Shown in pieces: positions 45,776 to 54,081 of a DNA stretch of 64,000 bases. Below the pieces are notes generated by a model. It did no database searches and was not told where the DNA came from. It saw only the letters and a program-made list of their open reading frames with translations. Both the position numbers and the translations under genes were made by a program. The stretch's first letter is position 1. Every line of letters begins with the position of its first letter. The stretch comes from Pectinatus sottacetonis (GTDB lineage Bacteria; Bacillota; Negativicutes; Selenomonadales; Selenomonadaceae), in the NCBI RefSeq assembly GCF_015732155.1, contig NZ_WIQK01000001.1:2118001-2182000 (forward strand). The letters run 5' to 3'.

Positions 45776-48472
45776 ATGACAGAAACTCATAAATCACCTG
45801 ATGAAATATTGCAGTTGATAGAAAAAGAAGAAAAAAAAGCAAAATATGGACAGTTGAAAATATTTTTCGGTTATGCGGCAGGCGTTGGCAAGACATATGC
45901 AATGCTTAAAGCGGCTCATAGGGAAAAAGATCAAGGAACAGATGTCGTTGCCGGATACATTGAACCACATGCCAGACCTCAGACAACAAAACTTTTGGCC
46001 GGGCTGGAGCAGCTGCCGCCGCGTATTGTCATCCATGGTGATATTTCACTTAAAGAATTTGATATAGACAGGGCTTTAATGCGTAAGCCGCAGCTTATTC
46101 TTGTTGACGAATTGGCCCACACCAATGCGGATGAATGCCGTCATAAAAAGCGCTATAAAGATATAGAAGAATTATTGAAAGCCGGTATTAATGTATATAC
46201 TACAGTCAATGTACAGCATATTGAAAGTCTTAATGATATAGTAGCATCAATAACGGGGATAATTGTTCAGGAAAGAATACCAGACTTTGTTTTCGATAAT
46301 GCAGATCAGGTGGAACTAGTTGATATAGAACCGGATGACCTTATAAAACGTCTTAATGAAGGGGCAATATATAAGACAGTACGAGTGCAGACAGCATTAA
46401 AAAATTTTTTTACTGTTGAAAATCTTATTGCTTTGCGGGAACTGGCTTTGCGTCGTACAGCCGATCGTGTGAATAAAATATCACAAAAAGCCCGTAGTGA
46501 GTCAAAAGGTGAATATTATACAGACGAGCATGTTCTTGTCTGCTTATCATCATCACCCTCAAATCCCAGGATAATAAGGACGGCAGCACGACTTTCCCGA
46601 GCTTTTAATGGCAAGTTTACGGCTCTTTTTGTTCGTACAGGTGATTTTGGAAATTATTCTGCTGCTAATAAACTGCGGTTGCGGGAAAATACTCGTCTGG
46701 CAGAACAGATGGGGGCGGGAATTGAAATGGTAACTGGTGATGATATTGCCTATCAGATCGCGGAATTTGCCAAATATGCCGGAGTGTCGAAAATAGTTAT
46801 TGGCAGAAGTACAACTAAGTCAAAAATAGGTTTTATTCGTCAGGGATTTTTGGATAAGCTTATAAATTTGGCATCTAATCTGGATATTTATGTCATTCCT
46901 GATAAAGCCACACCTATTTATAAGAAAAAAATGAAATCAATATTCAGTAGAGGGGTTAATAAAGCTGATTTATATAAAATAGTTGTCATGTGGTTGGTGA
47001 CAACCTTAATAGCATTTTTGTTTAGTATTATAAATCTTGGACAGGCTGATATAGCAACAATATATATATTAAGTGTACTAATAACAGGAGTTATAACATC
47101 AGATCGGTTTTATAGTATACTGTTATCTTTTTTTAATGTGCTTACCTTTGATTATTTGTTTGTTTCTCCCAAATATACATTTTCTTATTCAGACTATAAA
47201 TATACAGGGACATTTTTGATAATGTTTATCGCAGCTTTTATCACGGCCAGTCTGGCTAGTAAAATAAAAAGGCAGTCAGAGCAGTCAGTTCAAACAGCTT
47301 ATAGAACTAAAATATTACTTGATACCAATCAGCTGCTGCAAAAAGCAAAAGATATAAATGAAATAGCGCAAATTACTGCAGGCCAGCTTTTAAAATTAAT
47401 CGGCAGGACGATTATCTATTATGGGTGTAATGAGGACAAATTGCTGGCACCTGTCATCAGGGCATCAGATAAAGACAAAGACCTTAATACATATATATCT
47501 GTTAATGAAAAAGCTGTTGCCCAGTGGGTTTTTAAAAATAATAAGCATGCCGGGGCATCTACCAATACATTAGGAAGTGCAAAGTGTCTGTATATGGCAA
47601 TACGGACAGAGGATCGTGTTCATGGAGTTATTGGCATTGCACTTGCAGACAGTCGATTGGATCCTTTTGAAAGCAGTATTGTTTTATCTATCTTAGGAGA
47701 ATGTTCACTGGCTATGGAAAAAGAATTGTATAATCAGAAACGCCGTCAGGCTGCGGTCCAGGTACAAAACGAAAAACTGCGCAGTAATTTTCTTCGATCC
47801 ATTTCCCATGATTTGCGTACACCTCTGACCAGTATATCTGGCAATGCTGATTTTTTACTTAATAATGGGGAAAATATAGGTGCTGATAAACGAAAAAAAA
47901 TTTATACAGCTGTTTATGATGATGCCAAATGGCTTATAAATCTTGTGGAGAATATTTTATCTATCACGCGCATAGAAAATGGCAATATGAAAATAAATCG
48001 ACAAGTCGAGCTGATCAATGATGTAATAAATGAAGCTGTTTCCCATATAGCTGACTCACAGAAAGCAGGACATGTTATAAAGTTTATCGAACCAGCCAAT
48101 ATGTATTTTTCCAAGTTTGATGCAAAATTAATAATGCAGGTTGTTATTAACATAATTGACAATGCTTTGAAATATACGCCTGATGGTTCAATTATAGAAA
48201 TAAAGGTGAAAAAACAGGGAAAATATATTGCTATATCTATTGCCGACGATGGTGACGGAATTGCCGATGACAAAAAAGAAAAAGTATTTGATATGTTTTA
48301 CACAGGTGATAATAAATCTGCTGACAGCAGAAGAGGTATGGGGATTGGTCTAGCCTTATGCAAAAGTATAATAGAAGCTCATGGTGGGACAATAGAAATA
48401 AAGGATAATAAACCTAAGGGAACCATATTTGTATTCACATTGCTGGTGGAGGAGGTAAATATAAATGAATAA
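45776..48472 (+). CDS. kdpD: Sensor histidine kinase KdpD
   Basis: 898 residues, full-length KdpD. Order: N-terminal KdpD domain with Walker A GYAAGVGKTYAML and LVDELAHTNADECRHKKRY; universal-stress-like domain (about 245-370); four membrane helices (about 400-500, DUF4118); GAF domain; HisKA with SISHDLRTPLTSISG (His near residue 678); HATPase with NIIDNALKYTPDGS and GMGIGLALCKSII. It senses low K+/osmotic status and phosphorylates KdpE. Overlaps kdpE by 8 nt. Confidence 0.96.
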   Translation: MTETHKSPDEILQLIEKEEKKAKYGQLKIFFGYAAGVGKTYAMLKAAHREKDQGTDVVAGYIEPHARPQTTKLLAGLEQLPPRIVIHGDISLKEFDIDRALMRKPQLILVDELAHTNADECRHKKRYKDIEELLKAGINVYTTVNVQHIESLNDIVASITGIIVQERIPDFVFDNADQVELVDIEPDDLIKRLNEGAIYKTVRVQTALKNFFTVENLIALRELALRRTADRVNKISQKARSESKGEYYTDEHVLVCLSSSPSNPRIIRTAARLSRAFNGKFTALFVRTGDFGNYSAANKLRLRENTRLAEQMGAGIEMVTGDDIAYQIAEFAKYAGVSKIVIGRSTTKSKIGFIRQGFLDKLINLASNLDIYVIPDKATPIYKKKMKSIFSRGVNKADLYKIVVMWLVTTLIAFLFSIINLGQADIATIYILSVLITGVITSDRFYSILLSFFNVLTFDYLFVSPKYTFSYSDYKYTGTFLIMFIAAFITASLASKIKRQSEQSVQTAYRTKILLDTNQLLQKAKDINEIAQITAGQLLKLIGRTIIYYGCNEDKLLAPVIRASDKDKDLNTYISVNEKAVAQWVFKNNKHAGASTNTLGSAKCLYMAIRTEDRVHGVIGIALADSRLDPFESSIVLSILGECSLAMEKELYNQKRRQAAVQVQNEKLRSNFLRSISHDLRTPLTSISGNADFLLNNGENIGADKRKKIYTAVYDDAKWLINLVENILSITRIENGNMKINRQVELINDVINEAVSHIADSQKAGHVIKFIEPANMYFSKFDAKLIMQVVINIIDNALKYTPDGSIIEIKVKKQGKYIAISIADDGDGIADDKKEKVFDMFYTGDNKSADSRRGMGIGLALCKSIIEAHGGTIEIKDNKPKGTIFVFTLLVEEVNINE

Positions 48473-49163
48473 ACCATTGTTGCTTGTAGTTGAAGATGAT
48501 GCGGCAGTGCGCAGTCTTATAAGTATTACTCTGAAAATTGAAGATTATAAATTCCATACAGCAGAAACTGGACAACAGGCTGTTATTGAAGCCGTGTCAC
48601 AAAAACCAGATATAATGATTCTGGATTTGGGACTGCCGGATATAGACGGAATAGAAATAATAAAAAAGATAAGGTCATGGTCTAAAATGCCGATAATAGT
48701 TGTCAGTGCTCGCAGTGATGATAAAGATAAAATAGAAGCACTGGATAATGGTGCTGATGATTATATCACAAAGCCTTTTTCAGTAGAAGAACTTTTAGCC
48801 AGAATACGTGCAGCACTTAGGCGGGCTACTTATATGATGTCAGAAAAAAATAAGGGTGCTGTGTTTATAAATGGCGGATTAAAAATTGATTATGCAGCCG
48901 GTTGTGTTTATATAGATGGTTTGGAAGTTCATTTGATGCCTATGGAATATAAGCTGTTATGTCTGTTAGCCAATAACCTGGGAAAAGTATTGACTTATAA
49001 GTATATAACAAGATCCATATGGGGAAATGCCTGGGATAACAATGTGGCGTCGTTAAGAGTATATATGGCAACTCTGCGGAAAAAAATAGAGAAAGATGCG
49101 GCTGTTCCCGAATATATTCAGACACATATTGGTATAGGCTATAGGATGTTGAAATTAGATTAA
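48465..49163 (+). CDS. kdpE: Response regulator KdpE
   Basis: 232 residues, OmpR/PhoB family. Receiver domain: VVEDDAAVRSLI, phospho-acceptor Asp in MILDLGLPDIDG (about residue 52) and DYITKPFSVEEL. The C-terminal winged helix has LMPMEYKLLCLLANNLGKVLT and VASLRVYMATLRKKIEKDA. GGAGG precedes the ATG. Activates kdpFABC in the standard scheme. Confidence 0.96.
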   Translation: MNKPLLLVVEDDAAVRSLISITLKIEDYKFHTAETGQQAVIEAVSQKPDIMILDLGLPDIDGIEIIKKIRSWSKMPIIVVSARSDDKDKIEALDNGADDYITKPFSVEELLARIRAALRRATYMMSEKNKGAVFINGGLKIDYAAGCVYIDGLEVHLMPMEYKLLCLLANNLGKVLTYKYITRSIWGNAWDNNVASLRVYMATLRKKIEKDAAVPEYIQTHIGIGYRMLKLD

Positions 49164-49253
49164 CAGAGATTCTATTCTTGAAAAAAGCATTAAATTAATT
49201 TAATATTAATATAGTATATTAATTAATAATATAAACATAATAAGGAGCAATAT

Positions 49254-50192
49254 ATGCCACCGGTAAGTAAGAGAATTTTGAGAAAAGTTGCCCATATGTA
49301 TTATGAAGCTGATATGAAACAGAGCGATATTGCGAAGAGATTAGGACTCGACCGCACTACCGTCAGTAAATATTTAAAACGGGCCAAAGAGCAGGGAATC
49401 GTTAAAATAACCTTGGAATATGATTCGTATAGTGATTTAGAAAATATGCTGGAAGAAAAATTTAATTTAAAAGAAGTTTATGTTGTGCCGTCAGCAGGCA
49501 GCCAGTCAGAAACGCTTTCACTTGTGGGAAAGGCAGCACTGCATCTATTATCACGGTTGATAAAAAATAGGATGGTAATTGGTTTTAACTGGGGCAGATC
49601 CATGGGGGCAATAGCTAATGAGGCGACCAGAGAAAGCTTTGCAGCAGTAAATGCGGATTTCGTCCCGTTGGTAGGTGGGTCAGAGAGTCTTGATAGTGAA
49701 CTGCTCGTAAATACGATATGCTATAAAGTGGCTAATGCTTTTAATGCTAACACGCATTATTTATATGCACCGGCGATTACCCGCACAGCAGATATAAAGG
49801 ATGCTATAATAAGGGATGTCAATTATTTGAAAATACAGGATTTTTGGAACAGGTTGGACATAGCTTTTGTAGGAATAGGTTCGCCATATTCCGCATCTAA
49901 TGTGATCTGGACGGATGGTTTGAAATCTGATTATATACAAACTAATTTCAAGGGAAGTATAGCCGGGGAGCTTTGTACGCGCTTTTATGATAAAAATGGT
50001 AATGAAGTACCTACTGAAGTTGTAGAAAGGACAATAGCAATTCCTTTTGAGAAACTGCGAAAGGTAAATTATTCCATCGGGGTGGCGGCTGCTGGTGAGA
50101 AGGTTCCGGCTATTTATGCTGCTTTTCGGGGAAAATTAATCAATGTACTTATTACGGATAAATCTACAGCAGAAAAACTTTTGGCATATTAA
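49254..50192 (+). CDS. SorC/DeoR-family transcriptional regulator, probable sorbitol regulator
   Basis: 312 residues. N-terminal HTH MYYEADMKQSDIAKRLGLDR then TTVSKYLKRAKEQGIVKI; C-terminal SorC sugar-phosphate-binding domain (VIGFNWGRSMGAIANE, FVPLVGGSES, VGIGSPYSAS, INVLITDKSTAEKLL). AAGGAG ribosome binding site. It converges with srlD; by location it probably responds to glucitol-6-phosphate and acts at the gutM promoter palindrome. A candidate promoter, TTGAAA-17-TAATAT, lies upstream. Confidence 0.87.
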   Translation: MPPVSKRILRKVAHMYYEADMKQSDIAKRLGLDRTTVSKYLKRAKEQGIVKITLEYDSYSDLENMLEEKFNLKEVYVVPSAGSQSETLSLVGKAALHLLSRLIKNRMVIGFNWGRSMGAIANEATRESFAAVNADFVPLVGGSESLDSELLVNTICYKVANAFNANTHYLYAPAITRTADIKDAIIRDVNYLKIQDFWNRLDIAFVGIGSPYSASNVIWTDGLKSDYIQTNFKGSIAGELCTRFYDKNGNEVPTEVVERTIAIPFEKLRKVNYSIGVAAAGEKVPAIYAAFRGKLINVLITDKSTAEKLLAY

Positions 50193-50224
50193 AAGGCACT
50201 CTGTGTAATAGAGTGCCTTTTAAT
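50191..50224 (+). terminator. Terminator of the SorC-type regulator gene
   Basis: AAAAGGCACTCT (50191-50202) and AGAGTGCCTTTT (50210-50221) form a perfect 12-bp stem; the left arm overlaps the stop codon. U-rich on both strands, so it may work in both directions. Confidence 0.85.
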
Positions 50225-50241
50225 ATATTTTGAGAGATTTA

Positions 50242-50270
50242 TTGACAGAATTAATATAATATTTTATTAT
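50242..50270 (+). promoter_or_regulatory. Promoter of the candidate small RNA
   Basis: A perfect TTGACA (50242-50247), 17-bp spacer and TATTAT (50265-50270). No open reading frame follows before the terminator at 50311. Confidence 0.65.
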
Positions 50271-50276
50271 TGAAAT

Positions 50277-50344
50277 AGACTTAGTTACTCGGGAAAAGTA
50301 TAAAGTCTGGGATCACTGCAGCTTCGTTCTGCGGTGGTCTTTTT
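50277..50344 (+). ncRNA. Candidate small RNA between the sorC-type gene and srlD
   Basis: The predicted transcript of about 68 nt starts after the promoter at 50242-50270. It can form a 5' stem (GACTT/AAGTC with inner TACT/AGTA) and a 3' terminator hairpin, GATCACTGCAG (50311-50321) with CTGCGGTGGTC (50329-50339), followed by five T. There is no start codon with a ribosome binding site. It is antisense to whatever the - strand srlD transcript carries past its stop at 50367. No known family recognised. Confidence 0.5.
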
Positions 50345-50366
50345 ATTATATATATTTGTCATAAAA

Positions 50367-51179
50367 TCATCCTCTTGTTTTTCCGCCGGCAACATTAATT
50401 GTTATGCCATGCACATAGGAAGCACGTTTACTGCTGAGAAACATTACCATATCAGCAACTTCACTCAATTTACCTTCGCGCCCGAGTGGAATAGTTTTTG
50501 TGTTAGTATAGCCTTCTCGCAGCTGTTTGACGGTTATACCGCGTGTATAAGAAAGTGCTTCTTCATAGGCTTGTGTCCTAAGACCGGTAGCTTCCATGAT
50601 ACCAGGAGCTACTCCGACAATGCGTATATTATGGCGTCCTAATTCCTTGGCCCAGGATCGGGTAAAAGAATTAACAGCATTTTTAGTCGCGGCGTAGATG
50701 CTTTGTCCTTCGGAACCTTCCAGTCCACTTTCTGAAGACATGTTGATTATTATACCGCTGCCGTTATTTATAAATTCATGGCCAATGATCTGAGCACATA
50801 GAAATACTCCTTTTAAATTTACAGCAGAAACTTTATTGAAGACGGCTTCATCTAATTCATACTCACTATAAGGCTTTTTAGTATCAACTAGTAGACGGGG
50901 AATGTTGATTCCAGCGTTATTTACAAGAATATCAATATGAGGAAATTGTTTTTTTGCTGTTGCCAGCATATTTTTGATGCTGGCTGATTTTGTTACATCG
51001 GTTACTACATATAAATAACTACCGCCATTTTCAGTATTCAACTTTACACCGTTAGGGTTCATATCACACACTATAACATTAGCACCGTTATCGAGAAATG
51101 ATTGTGCTATAGTTTTTCCTATTCCAGATGCACCACCTGTTACTATAGCCGTTTTTCCTTCAATATCTAACCATGACAT
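50367..51179 (-). CDS. srlD: Sorbitol-6-phosphate 2-dehydrogenase (SDR family)
   Basis: 270 residues, short-chain dehydrogenase. NAD-binding TGGASGIGKTIA, DILVNNAGINIP, catalytic Ser in NMSSESGLEGSEG, and YAATKNAV (Tyr-Lys). Oxidises glucitol-6-phosphate to fructose-6-phosphate. It is of the longer SorD/GutF type with the insertion VDTKKPYSEYELDEAVFNKV. Last gene of the gutM-srlAEB-D operon; GGAGTG ribosome binding site. Confidence 0.9.
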   Translation of the reverse strand: MSWLDIEGKTAIVTGGASGIGKTIAQSFLDNGANVIVCDMNPNGVKLNTENGGSYLYVVTDVTKSASIKNMLATAKKQFPHIDILVNNAGINIPRLLVDTKKPYSEYELDEAVFNKVSAVNLKGVFLCAQIIGHEFINNGSGIIINMSSESGLEGSEGQSIYAATKNAVNSFTRSWAKELGRHNIRIVGVAPGIMEATGLRTQAYEEALSYTRGITVKQLREGYTNTKTIPLGREGKLSEVADMVMFLSSKRASYVHGITINVAGGKTRG

Positions 51180-51185
51180 TATATA

Positions 51186-51560
51186 TCACTCCGTTTTTAT
51201 AATTTTTATTTTATTACCCGGTGATGGGCAGAAAATCGGCTTGTTTTCTAAATAAATACTGCCTTCCAGGGATTCTTTGTCAGCATTGTTATTAAATTTC
51301 AAGGAAATATGACCAAGATCCTGGAGATTTTTTTGAACCTGTCCGCCTACATAGACGATTTTGTAGGTATTATTTTCAATTTTTAAAATGTCTCCTGATT
51401 CGATAATATCACTTAAATTATTACCTTCATGTAACACACAGAATTCGGCTAATTCCGGAGGAGCATTCTTATTGAAAAGAATAATTAAATTTTCGGTTAT
51501 AAAATCTTTAACTAGAGGACCTAAGCTGCTGACAGTAGTAGAATAAATTTCTCTCAACAT
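51186..51560 (-). CDS. srlB: PTS glucitol/sorbitol-specific EIIA component
   Basis: About 124 residues. IYSTTVSSLGPLVKDFITEN at the N-terminus, LIILFNKNAPPELAEFCVLH with the likely phosphorylated His near residue 65, and SPGNKIKI at the C-terminus match the GutA/SrlB family. ATG 51560 is 5 nt after AAAGGAGG; an in-frame GTG at 51566 is closer and less likely. Phosphoryl carrier from HPr to SrlE. Confidence 0.9.
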   Translation of the reverse strand: MLREIYSTTVSSLGPLVKDFITENLIILFNKNAPPELAEFCVLHEGNNLSDIIESGDILKIENNTYKIVYVGGQVQKNLQDLGHISLKFNNNADKESLEGSIYLENKPIFCPSPGNKIKIIKTE

Positions 51561-51589
51561 AAACACCTCCTTTTGATATATAAATGTTT

Positions 51590-52585
51590 TTAATGAGTAT
51601 AGAGTCCAAAGCTGGCCAGCCAGGCTAATATGACACTTAAAGGTCCTGTGATAAATCTGCCATAAAGAACAGAAGGTACGCCTACTTCAACTGTTTCAGG
51701 TTCAGCTTCAGCTAAGCCTAAACCAACAGGAATAAAGTCGCATGCAGCCTGAGCATTTATGGCGAATAAAGCAGGAAGAGCGAGCTGAGGTGGAATTGCT
51801 CCTTTGCCAATTTCTACGCCGATCAATACACCGATTACCTGTGCGATTATGGCACCAGGGCCGAGAAATGGTGAAAAGAAAGGGAAAGAACATATTAAAG
51901 ATAGGATAATTAATCCCATTAAAGAACCAGCCAGAGGTGTTAATACATGGGCGATAATATCGCCTATGCCGCTATAAAGAACAACACCTATAAGCATGGA
52001 AACAAAGGCCATAAAAGGGAGAATAGTTTTTATTATAGTATCAATAGTATCACGTCCTGATTGATACAAAGTGGCAGTTACAAATCCCATGAATTTGCCG
52101 ACTCTGGCCATAAAACCAGCTTGTTGTTCGGATATTTTTTTTGAAGTATCATATTTCTTTTCTGCGTTTTGCAGCGGTTTTTCAACCGGGGCAGCTGTAC
52201 CGGAGTTTATGTCAGCAGCGGGTAAGATGCAATCTTCGGTTACGGCAGAAACGTATATATCTTCGGTAATAAATTTAGCCATGGGCCCGCTGGCACCAGT
52301 AGGATTTAAATTTATCGTATAGATATTTTTTTTAGGATAAATCCCACAGCGTAATGTACCACCGCAGTCGATTACAACGCAAAGTATCTGGTCATCAGGA
52401 ACACTGGTCTTAAATCCATCAATTAATTCACAACCAGTCATTTCAGCAATTTTACGGGAAACAGGTGAAATAACGCCACCGGTAATATTGACAATTTTAT
52501 TTTTTTGCGATGTTGGTTTCAAAATGAGTGGGCCGCCAAAACCAGATGAACCGGCTTTAACAAGGACGTTATTATAATTAGTCAT
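51590..52585 (-). CDS. srlE: PTS glucitol/sorbitol-specific EIIB component (SrlE)
   Basis: 331 residues. IIB domain with the conserved Cys motif [16 protein letters not shown] (about residue 72) and [14 protein letters not shown] linker of about 35 residues follows, then membrane helices (IIC2-like) with [34 protein letters not shown] and [25 protein letters not shown] ribosome binding site. Works with SrlA to import and phosphorylate sorbitol. Confidence 0.93.
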   Translation of the reverse strand: MTNYNNVLVKAGSSGFGGPLILKPTSQKNKIVNITGGVISPVSRKIAEMTGCELIDGFKTSVPDDQILCVVIDCGGTLRCGIYPKKNIYTINLNPTGASGPMAKFITEDIYVSAVTEDCILPAADINSGTAAPVEKPLQNAEKKYDTSKKISEQQAGFMARVGKFMGFVTATLYQSGRDTIDTIIKTILPFMAFVSMLIGVVLYSGIGDIIAHVLTPLAGSLMGLIILSLICSFPFFSPFLGPGAIIAQVIGVLIGVEIGKGAIPPQLALPALFAINAQAACDFIPVGLGLAEAEPETVEVGVPSVLYGRFITGPLSVILAWLASFGLYTH

Positions 52586-52601
52586 AATGAATTCTCCTTA
52601 A

Positions 52602-53153
52602 TTAACGTAATGATTTCAATTCAGAGCTGAGTTTTATATTTTGCTGCCGTGATACATAGATTGTTGTCAGGTCAGTTACTACACCACGAATAAAGTTGAT
52701 CAGGATACCAATAAGAAAATAGCGTAGTGCTAAATCGACAGTTGATAAGCCCAAGCTGGTAACACCATGTGCAATGCCGAGAAATACGAATAACTCACTG
52801 GGATCTACATGGGGAAATAATCCATTTAAAGTGTGACATGAATAAGATGCTGCAGCATAGTAAGAAGGTTTATATTTTTCCGGTAAAAATTTGCCGAGTG
52901 ATAGAGTCATTGGATTACAGAAGAAAAATGTTCCAATAACAGGTAAAAGTATATAACGTGAAAAAACATTGCCAGCGCATAAATGAGCAAACTTTTCTAC
53001 TTTTTCTGTTCCGACAAAGCGAATTATAGCATTCATAGCAACTAGTAAACAGATCAAAGTAGGTACGATACCTGAAACTAAACTGACAAAAGTCTGCCCT
53101 CCTTTATTGAACATACCGATGAATCCCTGGGCCAGCCATACTAAAGTGTCCAT
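52602..53153 (-). CDS. srlA: PTS glucitol/sorbitol-specific EIIC component (SrlA)
   Basis: About 183 residues, membrane subunit. [62 protein letters not shown] then NPSELF-like [12 protein letters not shown], which is SrlA/GutC throughout. ATG 53153 is 7 nt after AAAAGGAG; the frame extends to 53183 without a ribosome binding site. A 242-bp gap to gutM (53154-53395) shows no gene or terminator, only a short AGCTG/CAGCT repeat. Confidence 0.93.
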   Translation of the reverse strand: MDTLVWLAQGFIGMFNKGGQTFVSLVSGIVPTLICLLVAMNAIIRFVGTEKVEKFAHLCAGNVFSRYILLPVIGTFFFCNPMTLSLGKFLPEKYKPSYYAAASYSCHTLNGLFPHVDPSELFVFLGIAHGVTSLGLSTVDLALRYFLIGILINFIRGVVTDLTTIYVSRQQNIKLSSELKSLR

Positions 53154-53395
53154 AAAATTACTCCTTTTCATAAATTTGGTCAATGATAGATAGGTGGAAG
53201 AATTAATTTGGGTAAAAGCAGCAGATTTTGGAGATGTTTTGTTGGGAATGAAGTTTTATTTACAGCTGTATAACAGGAAAAGGCATACATTTTAATAAAT
53301 AATTATAGGATATTTAGAAATAATGATCTTTTGTATTATTAATAAAATATATCAGCTGATTTCACAGCTTCAACCAGTATATACCACTACAATAG

Positions 53396-53803
53396 TTATA
53401 CCTGAGTATCAGTGCAGAGTCCTTTTTCTGAAACATTTGTCATATATTGATTATAATCATTGACAGCCGATAAAACTGCATGGGAAGTTTGTTTGTTGAA
53501 TCTGGCACAATAGTTTTTATCTATGTCAGTCAAAATCAAATTATTCAACAGATTAAAGTCCCTGAAGTGAGCAAACACAGTCAGCCCTTCTAATTTTCTT
53601 CCGCAGATTATTCGGCAATTATCATCAATACACAGTAGTATAAAAATGCCAGCATGAAATTTTCCTTTGCTCCTGCCAATGGCAACACGGCTGATCCGCC
53701 GCATTTTTTTTAATTCCCGGTAAAAGGTTTTCATTTGGTAAATATTAAAAACTGCCTGCAATGCCCATGCTAAGATACCTGCTATTATTAAAATTAATAA
53801 CAT
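53396..53803 (-). CDS. gutM: Glucitol operon activator GutM
   Basis: 135 residues. One N-terminal membrane helix (LILIIAGILAWALQAVFNIY), then FYRELKKMRRISRVAIGRSKGKF and a cytoplasmic domain with GRKLEGLTVFAHFRDFNLL, the GutM family pattern. GutM activates the srl/gut operon in enterobacteria by a mechanism that is not well defined. AAAGGAG ribosome binding site. First gene of the operon. Confidence 0.9.
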   Translation of the reverse strand: MLLILIIAGILAWALQAVFNIYQMKTFYRELKKMRRISRVAIGRSKGKFHAGIFILLCIDDNCRIICGRKLEGLTVFAHFRDFNLLNNLILTDIDKNYCARFNKQTSHAVLSAVNDYNQYMTNVSEKGLCTDTQV

Positions 53804-53822
53804 AATTCTTCTCCTTTATTAT

Positions 53823-53848
53823 TTAACAATCACATATGTGATTGTTAA
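53823..53848. promoter_or_regulatory. 26-bp perfect palindrome downstream of the gutM promoter (probable operator)
   Basis: TTAACAATCACAT (53823-53835) followed by its exact complement. It lies between the -10 and the gutM ribosome binding site, where a bound repressor would block transcription. A partial copy (ACATATGAT, 53867-53875) overlaps the -10. The TCACA-TGTGA order is opposite to a CRP site. SorC-type binding is the favoured guess. Confidence 0.65.
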
Positions 53849-53870
53849 TATCATTTGTTACGATGTACAT

Positions 53871-53899
53871 ATGATAAGATAATTTTTATTAAAAGTCAA
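53871..53899 (-). promoter_or_regulatory. Promoter of the gutM-srl operon
   Basis: On the - strand TTGACT (53894-53899), 17-bp spacer and TATCAT (53871-53876), about 68 nt before the gutM start. Confidence 0.7.
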
Positions 53900-53977
53900 T
53901 AGATAAAATTAAAAAATATTAAATAGTTTACATTTTTTATAATTTTATAATAAATTAAGTTGTAAAATAAATATGTC

Positions 53978-54006
53978 TTTACAATATTACACATTACTGT
54001 TATAAT
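53978..54006 (+). promoter_or_regulatory. Promoter of the dehydrogenase gene
   Basis: TTTACA (53978-53983), 17-bp spacer and a perfect TATAAT (54001-54006), divergent from the gutM promoter. Confidence 0.7.
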
Positions 54007-54081
54007 GATTAACTAAACGCAAGTGATAAATATAGATGTTAAGGAGATGAAAGATAGGCTTCAATAGAAGTTTATCCATTT

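Noticed and set aside
53154-53395. Remnant gene between srlA and gutM
   Set aside because: No frame longer than a few dozen codons with a start signal and no similarity to the srl genes.
53823-53848. CRP-type cAMP receptor site
   Set aside because: The half-sites are in the order TCACA-TGTGA, the reverse of a CRP site.
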